Shown in pieces: positions 33,056-41,609 of a DNA stretch of 64,000 nucleotides. The notes under the pieces were generated by a model. It was not told where the DNA came from and made no database searches. It saw only the letters and a program-made list of their open reading frames with translations. The translations under genes and the position numbers were made by a program. Numbering within the stretch: position 1 is the stretch's first letter; every line of letters begins with the position of its first letter. The DNA is taken from assembly GCF_014268655.2 (NCBI RefSeq), contig NZ_JABWQX020000001.1:2820001-2884000 (forward strand). Reading direction: 5' to 3'. Origin of the DNA: Pseudomonas marvdashtae. Lineage in GTDB: Bacteria; Pseudomonadota; Gammaproteobacteria; Pseudomonadales; Pseudomonadaceae.

Positions 33056-34063
33056 TCAATACACCTGCAACTGGCGCAACTCCCCACCCTCTTCCTTGAG
33101 GCGCTCCAGATACACATCGGCGTTCAGCAATTGATAAGGAAAATGGAGCCCCGGTGAAGTCGGTGGATACCCATCCAACCCAGTCAGACGCTCCAGCAGC
33201 ATGGCGACGCTGAGGCCGGTCAGTGCCGCCGCACCCGCAGGGTGAATCACGGCATGACGTGTGCGCAGCGGTTCACCCTTCAGGCCTTCGCCGGCGAGCT
33301 CGATGATGATCTCGGTCGACATTGGTTTACCCTGGCGTCGGGTTGAACTCACCCCAATACCAATGTTGAACTGGACGTTAGCCGCGCCCGTCGCGGCGGC
33401 CAGGCCGGCGACATCGATGGAGGAGAAACCAGAGGCTTCGATTTCCGTGCCGTCTACCGCGTGGAATCTAGTCTTGGACTCTTCTCCTTCGCGCCAGACG
33501 AACACACCGTCGCGCCGCGTCATTGCGGCGGGCAGCATTTTATTCAGGTGTTCAAAGTCGCTGGCGACGGTCGGGCCGCCGGTGTCCTGCTCATCGACCA
33601 ACGCGTTGATACGGATGGCGTTGACCCGTCTGAACGCCCGGGCAATGCTCAACGCCGATACGGTCGTCGCGCCCACCAACCATTCATAACCGAGGACGAT
33701 AGGCGAGGCGTCAGGCGTGTGAATATGCATTGCGATTTCCGGCGCGATCTCGAAGACTCCGGAGGAAATGCTCAGGTGCGGCACTCGACGTTTTTGCGCA
33801 TAACGTAATCCAGCAAGTGCGTGGTCCATATAAAAAACCACGACGGCGCTGATCGGGCGATCGCCGAGGCCCAGGTCTTCGGCGGCGGAGTCAATCACCA
33901 CGGCCTGCGCCCCACTCATTTGCTCGGCGGCCCGCTGTGCCTTGGCAAGATCGCGACCGCCAATCAACAGCGGCACGTCAGGATGGATCGCGCGCAGGGC
34001 GCGGGCGGTTTGATGACCAATGGCGCCAGAACCGCCCATGAACAAGATAGGATCAAGTGACAT
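33056..34063 (-). CDS. Saccharopine-dehydrogenase-like NAD(P)-binding protein
   Basis: 335 residues. The N-terminal Rossmann motif is ILFMGGSGAIGHQTARALR with a following basic loop LIGGRDLAKAQRAAE. The C-terminal half (YLERLKEEGGELRQLQVY end) is typical of uncharacterised saccharopine-dehydrogenase-like proteins. Divergent from a TetR gene with two operator palindromes in the shared gap, so it is probably the TetR target. The substrate is unknown. Confidence 0.8.
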   Translation of the reverse strand: MSLDPILFMGGSGAIGHQTARALRAIHPDVPLLIGGRDLAKAQRAAEQMSGAQAVVIDSAAEDLGLGDRPISAVVVFYMDHALAGLRYAQKRRVPHLSISSGVFEIAPEIAMHIHTPDASPIVLGYEWLVGATTVSALSIARAFRRVNAIRINALVDEQDTGGPTVASDFEHLNKMLPAAMTRRDGVFVWREGEESKTRFHAVDGTEIEASGFSSIDVAGLAAATGAANVQFNIGIGVSSTRRQGKPMSTEIIIELAGEGLKGEPLRTRHAVIHPAGAAALTGLSVAMLLERLTGLDGYPPTSPGLHFPYQLLNADVYLERLKEEGGELRQLQVY

Positions 34064-34091
34064 TGCAAATTCTCCTCGTTTTTTGGGTTAC

Positions 34092-34108
34092 ACCTACTGT
34101 TAGTAGGT
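34092..34108. promoter_or_regulatory. TetR operator 1
   Basis: ACCTACT, spacer GTT, AGTAGGT in the gap between the saccharopine-dehydrogenase-like and TetR genes. Half-sites match operator 2. Confidence 0.65.
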
Positions 34109-34135
34109 AAGCTAGCACAACATCACAAACTTTTG

Positions 34136-34150
34136 CCTACCATTGGTAGG
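34136..34150. promoter_or_regulatory. TetR operator 2
   Basis: CCTACC, spacer ATT, GGTAGG, 44 bp centre-to-centre from operator 1 and 23 bases before the chosen TetR start. Confidence 0.65.
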
Positions 34151-34172
34151 TTTCTTGATTTGGAACGACAAC

Positions 34173-34784
34173 GTGCAGAAAAAAATCGAGCCCTCCTCCA
34201 CCGATTCATCGCCCCGTCGGCTTTCCAAAGCCGAACGGCGCAAGCAGTTGCTCGACACCGCCTTATTGATCGTGCGCGAGGAGAACGCCGACCGCTTGAC
34301 CCTGGGCCATCTTGCCGTTCGCGCTGGCGTGTCCAAGCCTGTCGTGTACGATCATTTCGGCACCCGTTCGGGCCTGCTGATCGAGCTCTACAAGTGGATC
34401 GATACCGAGCGGGTCAGCGCTTTTCGTGAGGCGATGGCCAACACTGCGCGTAGCCCGCAGGAGACAGCTCAAGTCCTGGCCAGTGCCTACATCCAGTGCG
34501 CTGCGGACAATACCGACGAATTTCATGCGGTGGGCGCTGCCCTGGCCGGCAGCGAAGAGAAGGCGGCGGTTTTTCAGGAACTGCTGGATAACTGCGTGCA
34601 GATGTTCGTGACCGTGCTCGCGCCTCACGCAACGTTGCCCGCCGTCGAGCTTGACCGCTGCTGCGTTGGCCTGATTGGTGCGGGAGAGGCGCTTTCGGGT
34701 GCCTTGGTCAGGGGGCGACATGGCGAGGACGAAGTCATTGAAGCGTTCGCTTCGCTGATCCGAGGCGTTTTGAGTTCGAACTGA
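34173..34784 (+). CDS. TetR-family regulator
   Basis: 203 residues from GTG 34173 (GGA eight bases upstream); the open frame extends to TTG 34143 but that would run through operator 2. HTH at residues about 20-65: LDTALLIVREENADRLTLGH, then LAVRAGVSKPVVYDHFGTRS. The C-terminal ligand domain has no recognised subfamily. Two palindromes upstream with CCTAC/GTAGG arms are its likely operators, serving itself and the divergent dehydrogenase-like gene. Confidence 0.88.
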   Translation: MQKKIEPSSTDSSPRRLSKAERRKQLLDTALLIVREENADRLTLGHLAVRAGVSKPVVYDHFGTRSGLLIELYKWIDTERVSAFREAMANTARSPQETAQVLASAYIQCAADNTDEFHAVGAALAGSEEKAAVFQELLDNCVQMFVTVLAPHATLPAVELDRCCVGLIGAGEALSGALVRGRHGEDEVIEAFASLIRGVLSSN

Positions 34785-34814
34785 GCAAGCCCCCTTTCGT
34801 AGCAACAAGCTTGA

Positions 34815-35060
34815 TCAATACCTGCCAACCTGATCGTTGGCGTCACCTTGGCAACCTCGGCGGCCATGGTGATCGGCGAGTTCAACGCCGGCAAGGACAA
34901 CTATGCCGGTTTGCTGGTGGCGTTGCTGGCATCGCCGTTGGGCACGTAGCGGGTGATCCTGATCCTGGCCGTGCTGACCACGTTCCTGGGAGCCGCCGCG
35001 CTGTGGTGGTTTGCCAAGACACGAAGCCCGTTGATGCTTGAGGCTGACCGGGAAGCCTGA
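34815..35060 (+). pseudogene. Remnant of a membrane transporter C-terminus
   Basis: One plus-strand frame reads NLIVGVTLATSAAMVIGEFN, AGLLVALLASPLGT, an in-frame TAG at 34947-34949, then VILILAVLTTFLGAAALWWF and AKTRSPLMLEADREA to a stop. Two hydrophobic segments and a polar tail look like the end of an MFS-type transporter. No start or upstream part exists, so the gene is truncated and interrupted. It fills most of the 305-base gap before the DUF1810 gene. Confidence 0.5.
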
Positions 35061-35089
35061 GCGTGAGATCGGCGTTACATCGGCTAGGT

Positions 35090-35515
35090 TTACTGCCCAA
35101 GCAAGAGCAGGGTCTTGCGGTCTGGCTCCCCCGAATAAAACTGGTCGAGTGCCTGTTGATACACAGGGGATCCGGACGGGACATTCATGAAAAGCGTAAG
35201 ACAAGAGCGAAACTTCAGGTCATCGGGCGAACCGAATATCTGCTCGGCACTGACCCCTCGGTGCTGCAAAACGGCTGCAACGCTCGCCTCCAGCCTGGGG
35301 CCGAGCAACTCGTGCTGTAGATAAGCGCGAGCCTCGGCAGGGCCGGAAATCGCAAAGCGTCCGGCCATTTCGGAACGTCCGAGCCCCTGGAGTTGCGGAA
35401 AGACGAACCACATCCAGTGACTGGTCTTGCGGCCCGCGCGCAGCTCGTCCATGACTCGACTGAACACCGGGCGCTGGGCCTCGACGAAACGGGACAGATT
35501 GAAAGTATCCTGCAT
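35090..35515 (-). CDS. DUF1810 family protein
   Basis: 141 residues, cytoplasmic. NLSRFVEAQRPVFSRVMDEL, KTSHWMWFVFPQLQGLGRSE and LGPRLEASVAAVLQ match the DUF1810 family, a helical protein of unknown function. ATG 35515 behind GGAGAGAG is chosen over a longer open frame that overlaps the next gene. Its length is usual for the family. It follows the acyl-CoA synthetase by 64 bases in the same direction but has its own Shine-Dalgarno, and membership of that operon is doubtful. Confidence 0.85.
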   Translation of the reverse strand: MQDTFNLSRFVEAQRPVFSRVMDELRAGRKTSHWMWFVFPQLQGLGRSEMAGRFAISGPAEARAYLQHELLGPRLEASVAAVLQHRGVSAEQIFGSPDDLKFRSCLTLFMNVPSGSPVYQQALDQFYSGEPDRKTLLLLGQ

Positions 35516-35579
35516 GATTCTCTCTCCTGCGTCAGTGAGCGCGTCAGGCAGCGTGACGCCCGTCCGCGCTCCGCTCTTA

Positions 35580-37202
35580 TCAAAGTGCCCCGGCCCAGTC
35601 GCGCAGCAGATATTTCTGGACCTTGCCTGTCGAGGTTTTCGGCAGCTCACTGAACACCACGGTCCTGGGCACCTTGAAGCCCGCCAAATGCTCACGACAG
35701 AACAGGATGATGTCGGCTTCCTGAGTGTCCTGGCAGTCAGCTTTTAGATGGATGTAGGCGCAAGGGGTTTCACCCCATCTTTCGTCGGGCCGGGCAACCA
35801 CGGCCGCCTCGAGTACACCAGGGTGGCGGTAGAGAACGGCCTCGACTTCGATGGTGGAAATGTTCTCCCCGCCGGAAATGATGATGTCCTTGAGACGATC
35901 CTTGATTTCGATATAGCCGTCAGCATGACGAACGGCCAGGTCACCGGTATGGAACCAGCCACCTTCGAACGCTTCTAGCGTCGCCTTGGGATTTTTCAAG
36001 TAGCCCTTCATGACGGTGTTCCCGCGCATGAAGATCTCACCAACACGTGTGCCGTCGAAAGGCACCGGCTCAAGGGTTTGCGGATCGGCAACCATCAACC
36101 CTTCCAGGGTCGGATAGCGCACGCCTTGACGCGACTTGATCTTCGCACGCTCAGTCAATGGTTGTTCGTCCCATTGCGCTTGCCAGGCGCACACGGTCAC
36201 CGGTCCATAAACTTCGGTCAGGCCATAAACGTGGGTGACTTTGATGCCCATCTCTTCGACCGCACCGATAACCTTGGCTGGCGGTGCCGCGCCCGCCAGC
36301 ATGGCATCAACCGGATGATCAAGGACGACCTTCGCCGATTCGGGCAGGTTGGCCAACCCATTGAAGACAATCGGCGCACCACATAGATGGCTGACCCGGT
36401 GTTCGTTGATCAACGAAAGGATCTTTTGGGGATCAACTCGACGCAGAAATACATGAGTCCCAGCCAGTGCGGTGACTGTCCACGGGTAGCACCACCCGTT
36501 GCAATGGAACATCGGCAAGGTCCAAAGAAACACCGGGTGGTGCCCCATCGCCCAAGTCATTTGGTTGCCCAGCGAATTGAGATAGGCACCACGATGGTGG
36601 TAGATGACGCCCTTCGGATTTCCGGTGGTGCCAGATGTGTAGTTGAGCGAGATGGCCTGCCATTCATCTTCAGGCCATTGCCAGGCGAACTGCGGGTTGC
36701 CTTCAGCAAGAAACGCTTCATAGTCCAGGTCGCTGACGGCGGTGCCCTCGCCGAACTCCGGATCGTTCACATCGACCACCAGTGGCGGATGAGCGAGCAA
36801 CCTCAGGGCGTCACGAATAACGGCGTGAAACTCCCGATCGGTGATCAGCACCTTGGCTTCGCCGTGTTCAAGCATGAAGGCTATGGCCTGCGCATCCAGG
36901 CGAACATTCAGGGTGTTAAGGACCGCGCCGATCATCGGCACGCCGAAATGCGCTTCGAGCATCGCCGGGATATTGGGCAGCATGACCGCCACCGTATCGC
37001 CCTTGCCGATACCTCGCCGGCTCAGTGCACCGGCAAGGCTGCGGCAGCGCTCGTAGGTGTGTTGCCAGTTGCGGCGTATCGAGCCGTGGATGACCGCCGG
37101 ATACTGACCGTAGACAGAGGCCGTGCGCTCAATGAAGCTCAGGGGGGACAGCGCAATATGATTGACTGCCGAGGGCGCCAGGTCCGTTTCGAAAATCGAC
37201 AT
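35580..37202 (-). CDS. Acyl-CoA synthetase (AMP-forming), DmdB-like
   Basis: 540 residues. AMP-binding motif YTSGTTGNPKGVIYHHRGAY, HVYGLTEVYGPVTVCAW, adenylate motif GGWFHTGDLA, hinge KDRLKDIIISGGENIS and a C-terminal catalytic Lys in TSTGKVQKYLL are intact. The N-terminal PLSFIERTASVYGQYPA is typical of the medium-chain/methylmercaptopropionate CoA-ligase group. It activates a carboxylic acid with ATP and CoA. It is the last gene of an operon with an AcoX-like protein and GcvPA/GcvPB-like subunits, suggesting that the pathway produces or consumes a short carboxylic acid. Confidence 0.92.
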   Translation of the reverse strand: MSIFETDLAPSAVNHIALSPLSFIERTASVYGQYPAVIHGSIRRNWQHTYERCRSLAGALSRRGIGKGDTVAVMLPNIPAMLEAHFGVPMIGAVLNTLNVRLDAQAIAFMLEHGEAKVLITDREFHAVIRDALRLLAHPPLVVDVNDPEFGEGTAVSDLDYEAFLAEGNPQFAWQWPEDEWQAISLNYTSGTTGNPKGVIYHHRGAYLNSLGNQMTWAMGHHPVFLWTLPMFHCNGWCYPWTVTALAGTHVFLRRVDPQKILSLINEHRVSHLCGAPIVFNGLANLPESAKVVLDHPVDAMLAGAAPPAKVIGAVEEMGIKVTHVYGLTEVYGPVTVCAWQAQWDEQPLTERAKIKSRQGVRYPTLEGLMVADPQTLEPVPFDGTRVGEIFMRGNTVMKGYLKNPKATLEAFEGGWFHTGDLAVRHADGYIEIKDRLKDIIISGGENISTIEVEAVLYRHPGVLEAAVVARPDERWGETPCAYIHLKADCQDTQEADIILFCREHLAGFKVPRTVVFSELPKTSTGKVQKYLLRDWAGAL

Positions 37203-37294
37203 AAGAATATCCTGTATGGCTGATTGTTAGCTCTGTTCAGGCGCTAACGGCCCCACCTGATCGATGAGACCGCTGCAACGGCGTAGCTGGCGCC

Positions 37295-38851
37295 TCAAGC
37301 AGTCTGCTGCTTGTTCTTGCGCAAGTAAGCGCGCCAGGTCATGGCCCAGTGTTCCGGGTCTTCCAGCGGTGCGCTTTTCAATCGGTGGATCGCCTGGTTA
37401 TGCGGTGACGTCTTGACGATCTCCGGGTTTGAGTAGGCCTCGTCGGATATCTGCGCGAGCACCGCAATCCAGGTGTCCAGCGCCTCCTTACCGTACATCT
37501 CGCCCGGCTCGGGCGTAAAAGGTTCCGGCACCAGCCATGGGTGATGGCTGCTCCACATCGGGTCAATACCGAAATCGCTCATGCGATTCTGCACATCGTG
37601 GACGTCGACGCCGGTGTCTTCCTTGAGTTGCTCGAGGCTATAGCGTGTCATCTCCATCCTCGGGCTCGTGGCTTCGGGATGGGAACGGGTTACGCCGCGT
37701 ATCGCCAGCAGGCCTTTTTCCATGTAGTTGTTGGCCAGGACCGAGATGTCCGAGGCCTCTGCCATCCCGTCCGCCCCCATGGAACGGCACCATGCATAGG
37801 CCTTGAGGATGACCGGAACGTTGCCCCAGAACTCGCGGATCTTGCCCGAACTCAGTGGACGGTCGTAATCGAGACTGTAGCGATCACCGTCAAAGTCCAC
37901 CACCGGTGCCGGCAGGAACGGAGCAAGTTGCGCCGAACAACCATAGGCTCCCACTGCCGGTCCCCCTACTCCACTTTTAGGCGCGCCGAATGTCTTGTGC
38001 AGCATGAACATGCACGCGTCGAAGCCCAGCTCTCGCGCACGAATCTTGGTCATCGCACCGTTGAAATTGGCGTGGTCGTAGAAACACAAGCCGCCTGCTT
38101 CGTGCACCACCTGCACCCACTCGCGGATGTGCGGGTTGTACACGCCCATGTCGTCGGGATTGTTCACCATCAACGCGGCCGTGCGATTGGACACCGCGGC
38201 CTTGAGCGATTCGAGTGATGGGTACCCGTTCTCCTCGATCATCAGGGTGATGACCTTGAACCCGGCGGCAGCGGCAGTCGCGGCACTGCTGGGGTGGGTC
38301 TGGATCGTGGTGATGATCTCGTCCCGTTGTTCCAGTTCGCCACGGGACGCGTGGTAGGCACGGGTCACGGCGCAGCTGGTATACGCGGCGTCGGCACCGC
38401 CGCCCGCCTGGAAGATGAACTGATCCATGCCGGACAACTCGCGCAGGATGGTGTCCATGCCATGGACGATTTGCAGCGCGCCTTGCAACGTGTCCTCGTC
38501 CTGATACGGATGAACATGAGTGATTTCCGGACGCCAGGCCATCGCCTCGTTGATTTGGGCGTTGTACTTCATGGTGCAGGTACCGAACAGGCTGATGTTC
38601 ATCATGCCCAGCGTCTGCTGGGACAGTCGTAGGTAGTGATACAGCACTTCGGGCTCCGACATCTGCGGCAAGGCCGGCTGACGTGAGCGGCGCATGTTCG
38701 CCGGAATCAAATCCCCGGCACTGCCGACCGCTGCCTGAATGTCCGCTTCGGCCTCGGAAAAAATCACCCCCCGACGGCCCGGATAGCCCATTTCCAGAAT
38801 GACGGGTTCGCTCCAGACCGGCGCATGGTATTGCTTGAGTGTCGTGCTCAT
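37295..38851 (-). CDS. GcvPB-like PLP-dependent protein (divergent glycine decarboxylase subunit 2)
   Basis: 518 residues of fold-type I PLP enzyme. SLFGTCTMKYNAQINEAMAW corresponds to the PLGSCTMK region of P-protein subunit 2, and the PLP lysine lies in MLHKTFGAPKSGVGGPA. Several otherwise strong GcvPB motifs differ: SAHGTNPA is THPSSAATA, YDGANLNA is YDHANFNG, and TPHGGGGPG is APKSGVGGPA. This argues for a different amino-acid substrate. It overlaps its partner by four bases. True Pseudomonas GcvP is a single fused chain, which also sets this pair apart. Exact reaction unknown; PLP-dependent decarboxylation is a reasonable guess. Confidence 0.85.
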   Translation of the reverse strand: MSTTLKQYHAPVWSEPVILEMGYPGRRGVIFSEAEADIQAAVGSAGDLIPANMRRSRQPALPQMSEPEVLYHYLRLSQQTLGMMNISLFGTCTMKYNAQINEAMAWRPEITHVHPYQDEDTLQGALQIVHGMDTILRELSGMDQFIFQAGGGADAAYTSCAVTRAYHASRGELEQRDEIITTIQTHPSSAATAAAAGFKVITLMIEENGYPSLESLKAAVSNRTAALMVNNPDDMGVYNPHIREWVQVVHEAGGLCFYDHANFNGAMTKIRARELGFDACMFMLHKTFGAPKSGVGGPAVGAYGCSAQLAPFLPAPVVDFDGDRYSLDYDRPLSSGKIREFWGNVPVILKAYAWCRSMGADGMAEASDISVLANNYMEKGLLAIRGVTRSHPEATSPRMEMTRYSLEQLKEDTGVDVHDVQNRMSDFGIDPMWSSHHPWLVPEPFTPEPGEMYGKEALDTWIAVLAQISDEAYSNPEIVKTSPHNQAIHRLKSAPLEDPEHWAMTWRAYLRKNKQQTA

Positions 38852-40251
38852 TGTGCGATGACCTTTTTCAGTGCAGTGCTTAGCCGCTGGATATCAGCCT
38901 GGGTGTGGATCTCGGTGACGCAGTACAGGGCGCTGGCCCCCAACGCTGGAAAATCCTGCGTCAGGTCTTTGCCGCCGAAGATTCCGAGTACGAGCAGCTG
39001 CTTATTGATGTCCTTGACGCTCAACCCAGTGGCGTCGAAATTCACGACGAACTCTTTGAAGAAACCGGAAGGGAACGTCACCTTTACGCCCGGGATTTCG
39101 CCAAGGAGCTTCGCTGCGTAGTGGGCACGTTGCAGAATGAGATTGCCCACGTCCTCGAAGCCTTTTGGTCCCATCATCGCCATGTACACGGCATTGGCGA
39201 TGGCCCACATGTACACTGAGTGGCCAGTCCAGTCGTTGCCCTTGTCGCGCAAGCCGTAGGACGATTGTTCGAATAGGCTCAGGCCAAAACCGAATTCACC
39301 AGGCTCGATGGTTTCGGCGATGCTGATGAACAGCGTCGGGTATTGGTGGGCGTACAGCTCCTCGTCGCGGGTGGCAATAAAGCCGCTGACGCCGCCACCG
39401 CAGTTCATGTGCACGCCGAGCGGCTGGGTAGTGCCCACTACAATGTCAGCGCCGAAATCAATCGGTGCAGCGAGCACGCCCAGGGAAATCGGATCGACAC
39501 CGACGATGACTTCGGCACCCACGGCATGGGCGATGGCGGCGATCTCCGCGCCCTGCTGCTCGATCACACCGAAGTACGACGGCGTTTCGAAATAGACAGC
39601 CGCCGTTTGCGCCCCGACGCAAGCGCGAAGGTGATCCAGGTCAAGCAAGCCGGTGTTCGGGTCGTAGTCGATAAGTTGGACTGCGATGTGGCCGGGCATC
39701 TCCACGGGCTCGCAATAGTTGCGGATGACCGACAATCGCTCAGGGTCGATGGCACGAACCACCGCCACTTCGCTGCGCCCGGTGATGCGCGTGGCCATGC
39801 GGATGGCGTGGCCTGCGGCACAGCCCCAACTGCGCACAGGCAGACCGACCAGGTCCATGTTGAGCAATTCACCGAGCTGGCTGCAGAATTCAAACCAGGC
39901 CTGATTGCGACCGTGGTCGGAACTCGGCTCGCCAAAGACTGAGGTCAGCCACTCGTTGCGACGAACGACCTCGTCGCACGCCGCGGGAACGTGGTGCTGC
40001 CAACAACCGGCGCCGAGGAAATTCAGGTTCTGCTCGCAGGTCCTGTTCTTCGACAACGTACTGACCAGGTGCCGGCGCAGCTCGCTTTCATTAAGTGCCG
40101 GCGGCAAATCGATCGGACGTTGCAGTCGGTGCTCAGGGGGAATCTGTCGGAACAAATCCTCTATGCTGTCGACACCGATCGAGTCGAGCATCTCCTGTTT
40201 GAGCGCGGGAACAGAGTTCGCCATGTAGGGGTGGGCGACATGATGATTCAT
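38848..40251 (-). CDS. GcvPA-like protein (divergent glycine decarboxylase subunit 1)
   Basis: 467 residues. NLNFLGAGCWQHHVPAACDE corresponds to the FLGAGxYxHxxP start of P-protein subunit 1. The usual YTPYQxExSQG and NxSxYDG motifs are replaced by GEPSSDHGRNQAWFEF and GLPVRSWGCAAGHA. The second half keeps the fold (PSYFGVIEQQGAEIAAIAHA, GGGVSGFIATRDEELY). It forms the non-lysine half of an alpha2beta2 P-protein. The start ATG 40251 lies 33 bases after the AcoX-like stop. No gcvH, gcvT or lpd is nearby, so aminomethyl transfer to a local lipoyl carrier is not supported. Confidence 0.85.
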   Translation of the reverse strand: MNHHVAHPYMANSVPALKQEMLDSIGVDSIEDLFRQIPPEHRLQRPIDLPPALNESELRRHLVSTLSKNRTCEQNLNFLGAGCWQHHVPAACDEVVRRNEWLTSVFGEPSSDHGRNQAWFEFCSQLGELLNMDLVGLPVRSWGCAAGHAIRMATRITGRSEVAVVRAIDPERLSVIRNYCEPVEMPGHIAVQLIDYDPNTGLLDLDHLRACVGAQTAAVYFETPSYFGVIEQQGAEIAAIAHAVGAEVIVGVDPISLGVLAAPIDFGADIVVGTTQPLGVHMNCGGGVSGFIATRDEELYAHQYPTLFISIAETIEPGEFGFGLSLFEQSSYGLRDKGNDWTGHSVYMWAIANAVYMAMMGPKGFEDVGNLILQRAHYAAKLLGEIPGVKVTFPSGFFKEFVVNFDATGLSVKDINKQLLVLGIFGGKDLTQDFPALGASALYCVTEIHTQADIQRLSTALKKVIAQ

Positions 40252-40284
40252 GGGGTTATCCTCATTTTCGAATGAAACAAATGA

Positions 40285-41451
40285 TCAGGCGCGAACCCTG
40301 AAGAAGACGGACCGGTCAGGTCCTGTGTGCACGCGTATAGGGCTGCTGAGCATGGCGTCGACTTCGGCGTCACCCGTGTCGACCCGCAGGCAGCCGGAAT
40401 CCAGGGAAAGCAGCTTGTTCATTGAAGCGATGACGATGATGCGTTCACGCCCTACCCGGCGGATGATCTCGGCACTGATCTGCTGATTGCCACGGCCGAA
40501 CAGGCTGCCGTGACCGCCAAGGACGCCAACCACGATGTGGGTTTCGCGCCCTTTCATCAGACGGATCAACCCATGTTCATCGAGATCAGCGCCAACCAGA
40601 GCCCCGTCCATGATGGCGTCTACGCCCAGCAGCGTCGAAGGCAGGCCGAGTCTGTCCGTGACCCGCCGTGTCGTGGTGCCCGGTCCCAACAGGTACAGGC
40701 AGCCGGGTTTCATTTCCCTGACAACCTGCCGGGATACGGCATCGAGCGCCATGTCTTCATTGGCAACGGAACCTGACTTGGCGTTTTGCGTCAAATGCCG
40801 CTCGTGCGGGCTGCGCGCATACCCATAAAGGCGCGCCGAGAGCTGATCGCTGCGCATTGCAGCCTCGTCGATGTCCATCACCTCGGCGTCGCGAACGCGT
40901 ACCGAAGGTTGGGCGGCAATGAATCGTGCAGCCAGATTTCCAGCGCTTTGCGCCGTGGTGCCGAAAACGGCGGAATACATCTTTACACCCGCGGGGATGC
41001 CGAGGATCGGCAGCCGGTCCCCGACGATGCTCAGCACATCCCGTGCCGTGCCGTCACCACCGGCAAACAGCAGCAGGTCAACCGATGTATAAGCCATGAC
41101 CAACGCAGCGTTTCGCGTGTCGTCGGGCCGGCTCTCGCCCTGTGGAGACGCGTAGACGACAAGTGGGTCGAGACCGGCGGCCCGAGCGACGTCTTCGCCC
41201 AACGCCCCAGAGCCGGTCACCAGTCGGAACGACGTCGCCGAAGCCGCCAGCCGCTGAAGCGCGAGCAAAGCCCGCTCGCTTGAGACGGGCCGCGCACCAC
41301 GGCGGCGCGCTTCCTGCAGCACCTCGACACCATCGGTGCCCTTCAATCCCACAGCTCCCCCCATGCCGGCCACCGGGTTGACGATAAATCCGATGGTTTT
41401 TTCTAAACCGGCGGGATGAAGTGGAACTTCGAAATCGCGCTGTTCACGCAT
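40285..41451 (-). CDS. ATP-NAD/AcoX-family kinase-like protein
   Basis: 388 residues. IGFIVNPVAGMGGAVGLKG and the kinase motif LLFAGGDGTARDVLSI mark the ATP-NAD/AcoX family; GIPAGVKMYSAVFGTTAQSA follows. The C-terminal half (RETHIVVGVLGGHGSLFGRG) is shared with AcoX-like proteins. AcoX genes occur in acetoin-dehydrogenase operons but their reaction is unproven. ATG 41451 behind AGGA is preferred to an upstream open extension. It is the first gene of the four-gene operon and faces the TetR gene across two palindromes. It may phosphorylate a cofactor or substrate of the GcvP-like enzyme. Confidence 0.85.
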   Translation of the reverse strand: MREQRDFEVPLHPAGLEKTIGFIVNPVAGMGGAVGLKGTDGVEVLQEARRRGARPVSSERALLALQRLAASATSFRLVTGSGALGEDVARAAGLDPLVVYASPQGESRPDDTRNAALVMAYTSVDLLLFAGGDGTARDVLSIVGDRLPILGIPAGVKMYSAVFGTTAQSAGNLAARFIAAQPSVRVRDAEVMDIDEAAMRSDQLSARLYGYARSPHERHLTQNAKSGSVANEDMALDAVSRQVVREMKPGCLYLLGPGTTTRRVTDRLGLPSTLLGVDAIMDGALVGADLDEHGLIRLMKGRETHIVVGVLGGHGSLFGRGNQQISAEIIRRVGRERIIVIASMNKLLSLDSGCLRVDTGDAEVDAMLSSPIRVHTGPDRSVFFRVRA

Positions 41452-41515
41452 TGGTCGGTATCCTGTGCTGAATGGCGGGCCGCAGGGCCGGAAAACCGGC
41501 CCACAGGGCCAATTG

Positions 41516-41530
41516 CATACGCCGCGTATG
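41516..41530. promoter_or_regulatory. TetR operator, AcoX/TetR divergent region, copy 1
   Basis: CATACG, spacer CCG, CGTATG, 65-79 bases upstream of the AcoX-like start. Confidence 0.65.
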
Positions 41531-41543
41531 TCAGACACAATAC

Positions 41544-41562
41544 GACATACGCCTTGTATGTC
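41544..41562. promoter_or_regulatory. TetR operator, AcoX/TetR divergent region, copy 2
   Basis: GACATAC, spacer GCCTT, GTATGTC, sharing CATAC/GTATG arms with copy 1. A further half-site CACATACG follows at 41568. Confidence 0.65.
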
Positions 41563-41609
41563 AATTCACATACGCAGCGAATGTTAAATTTTCTTCAAGG
41601 AAACGACCG

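Noticed and set aside
37295-40251. Calling the GcvPA/GcvPB pair the cell's glycine cleavage P-protein
   Set aside because: Key motifs differ, and no gcvH, gcvT or lpd is linked; kept only as family-level calls.
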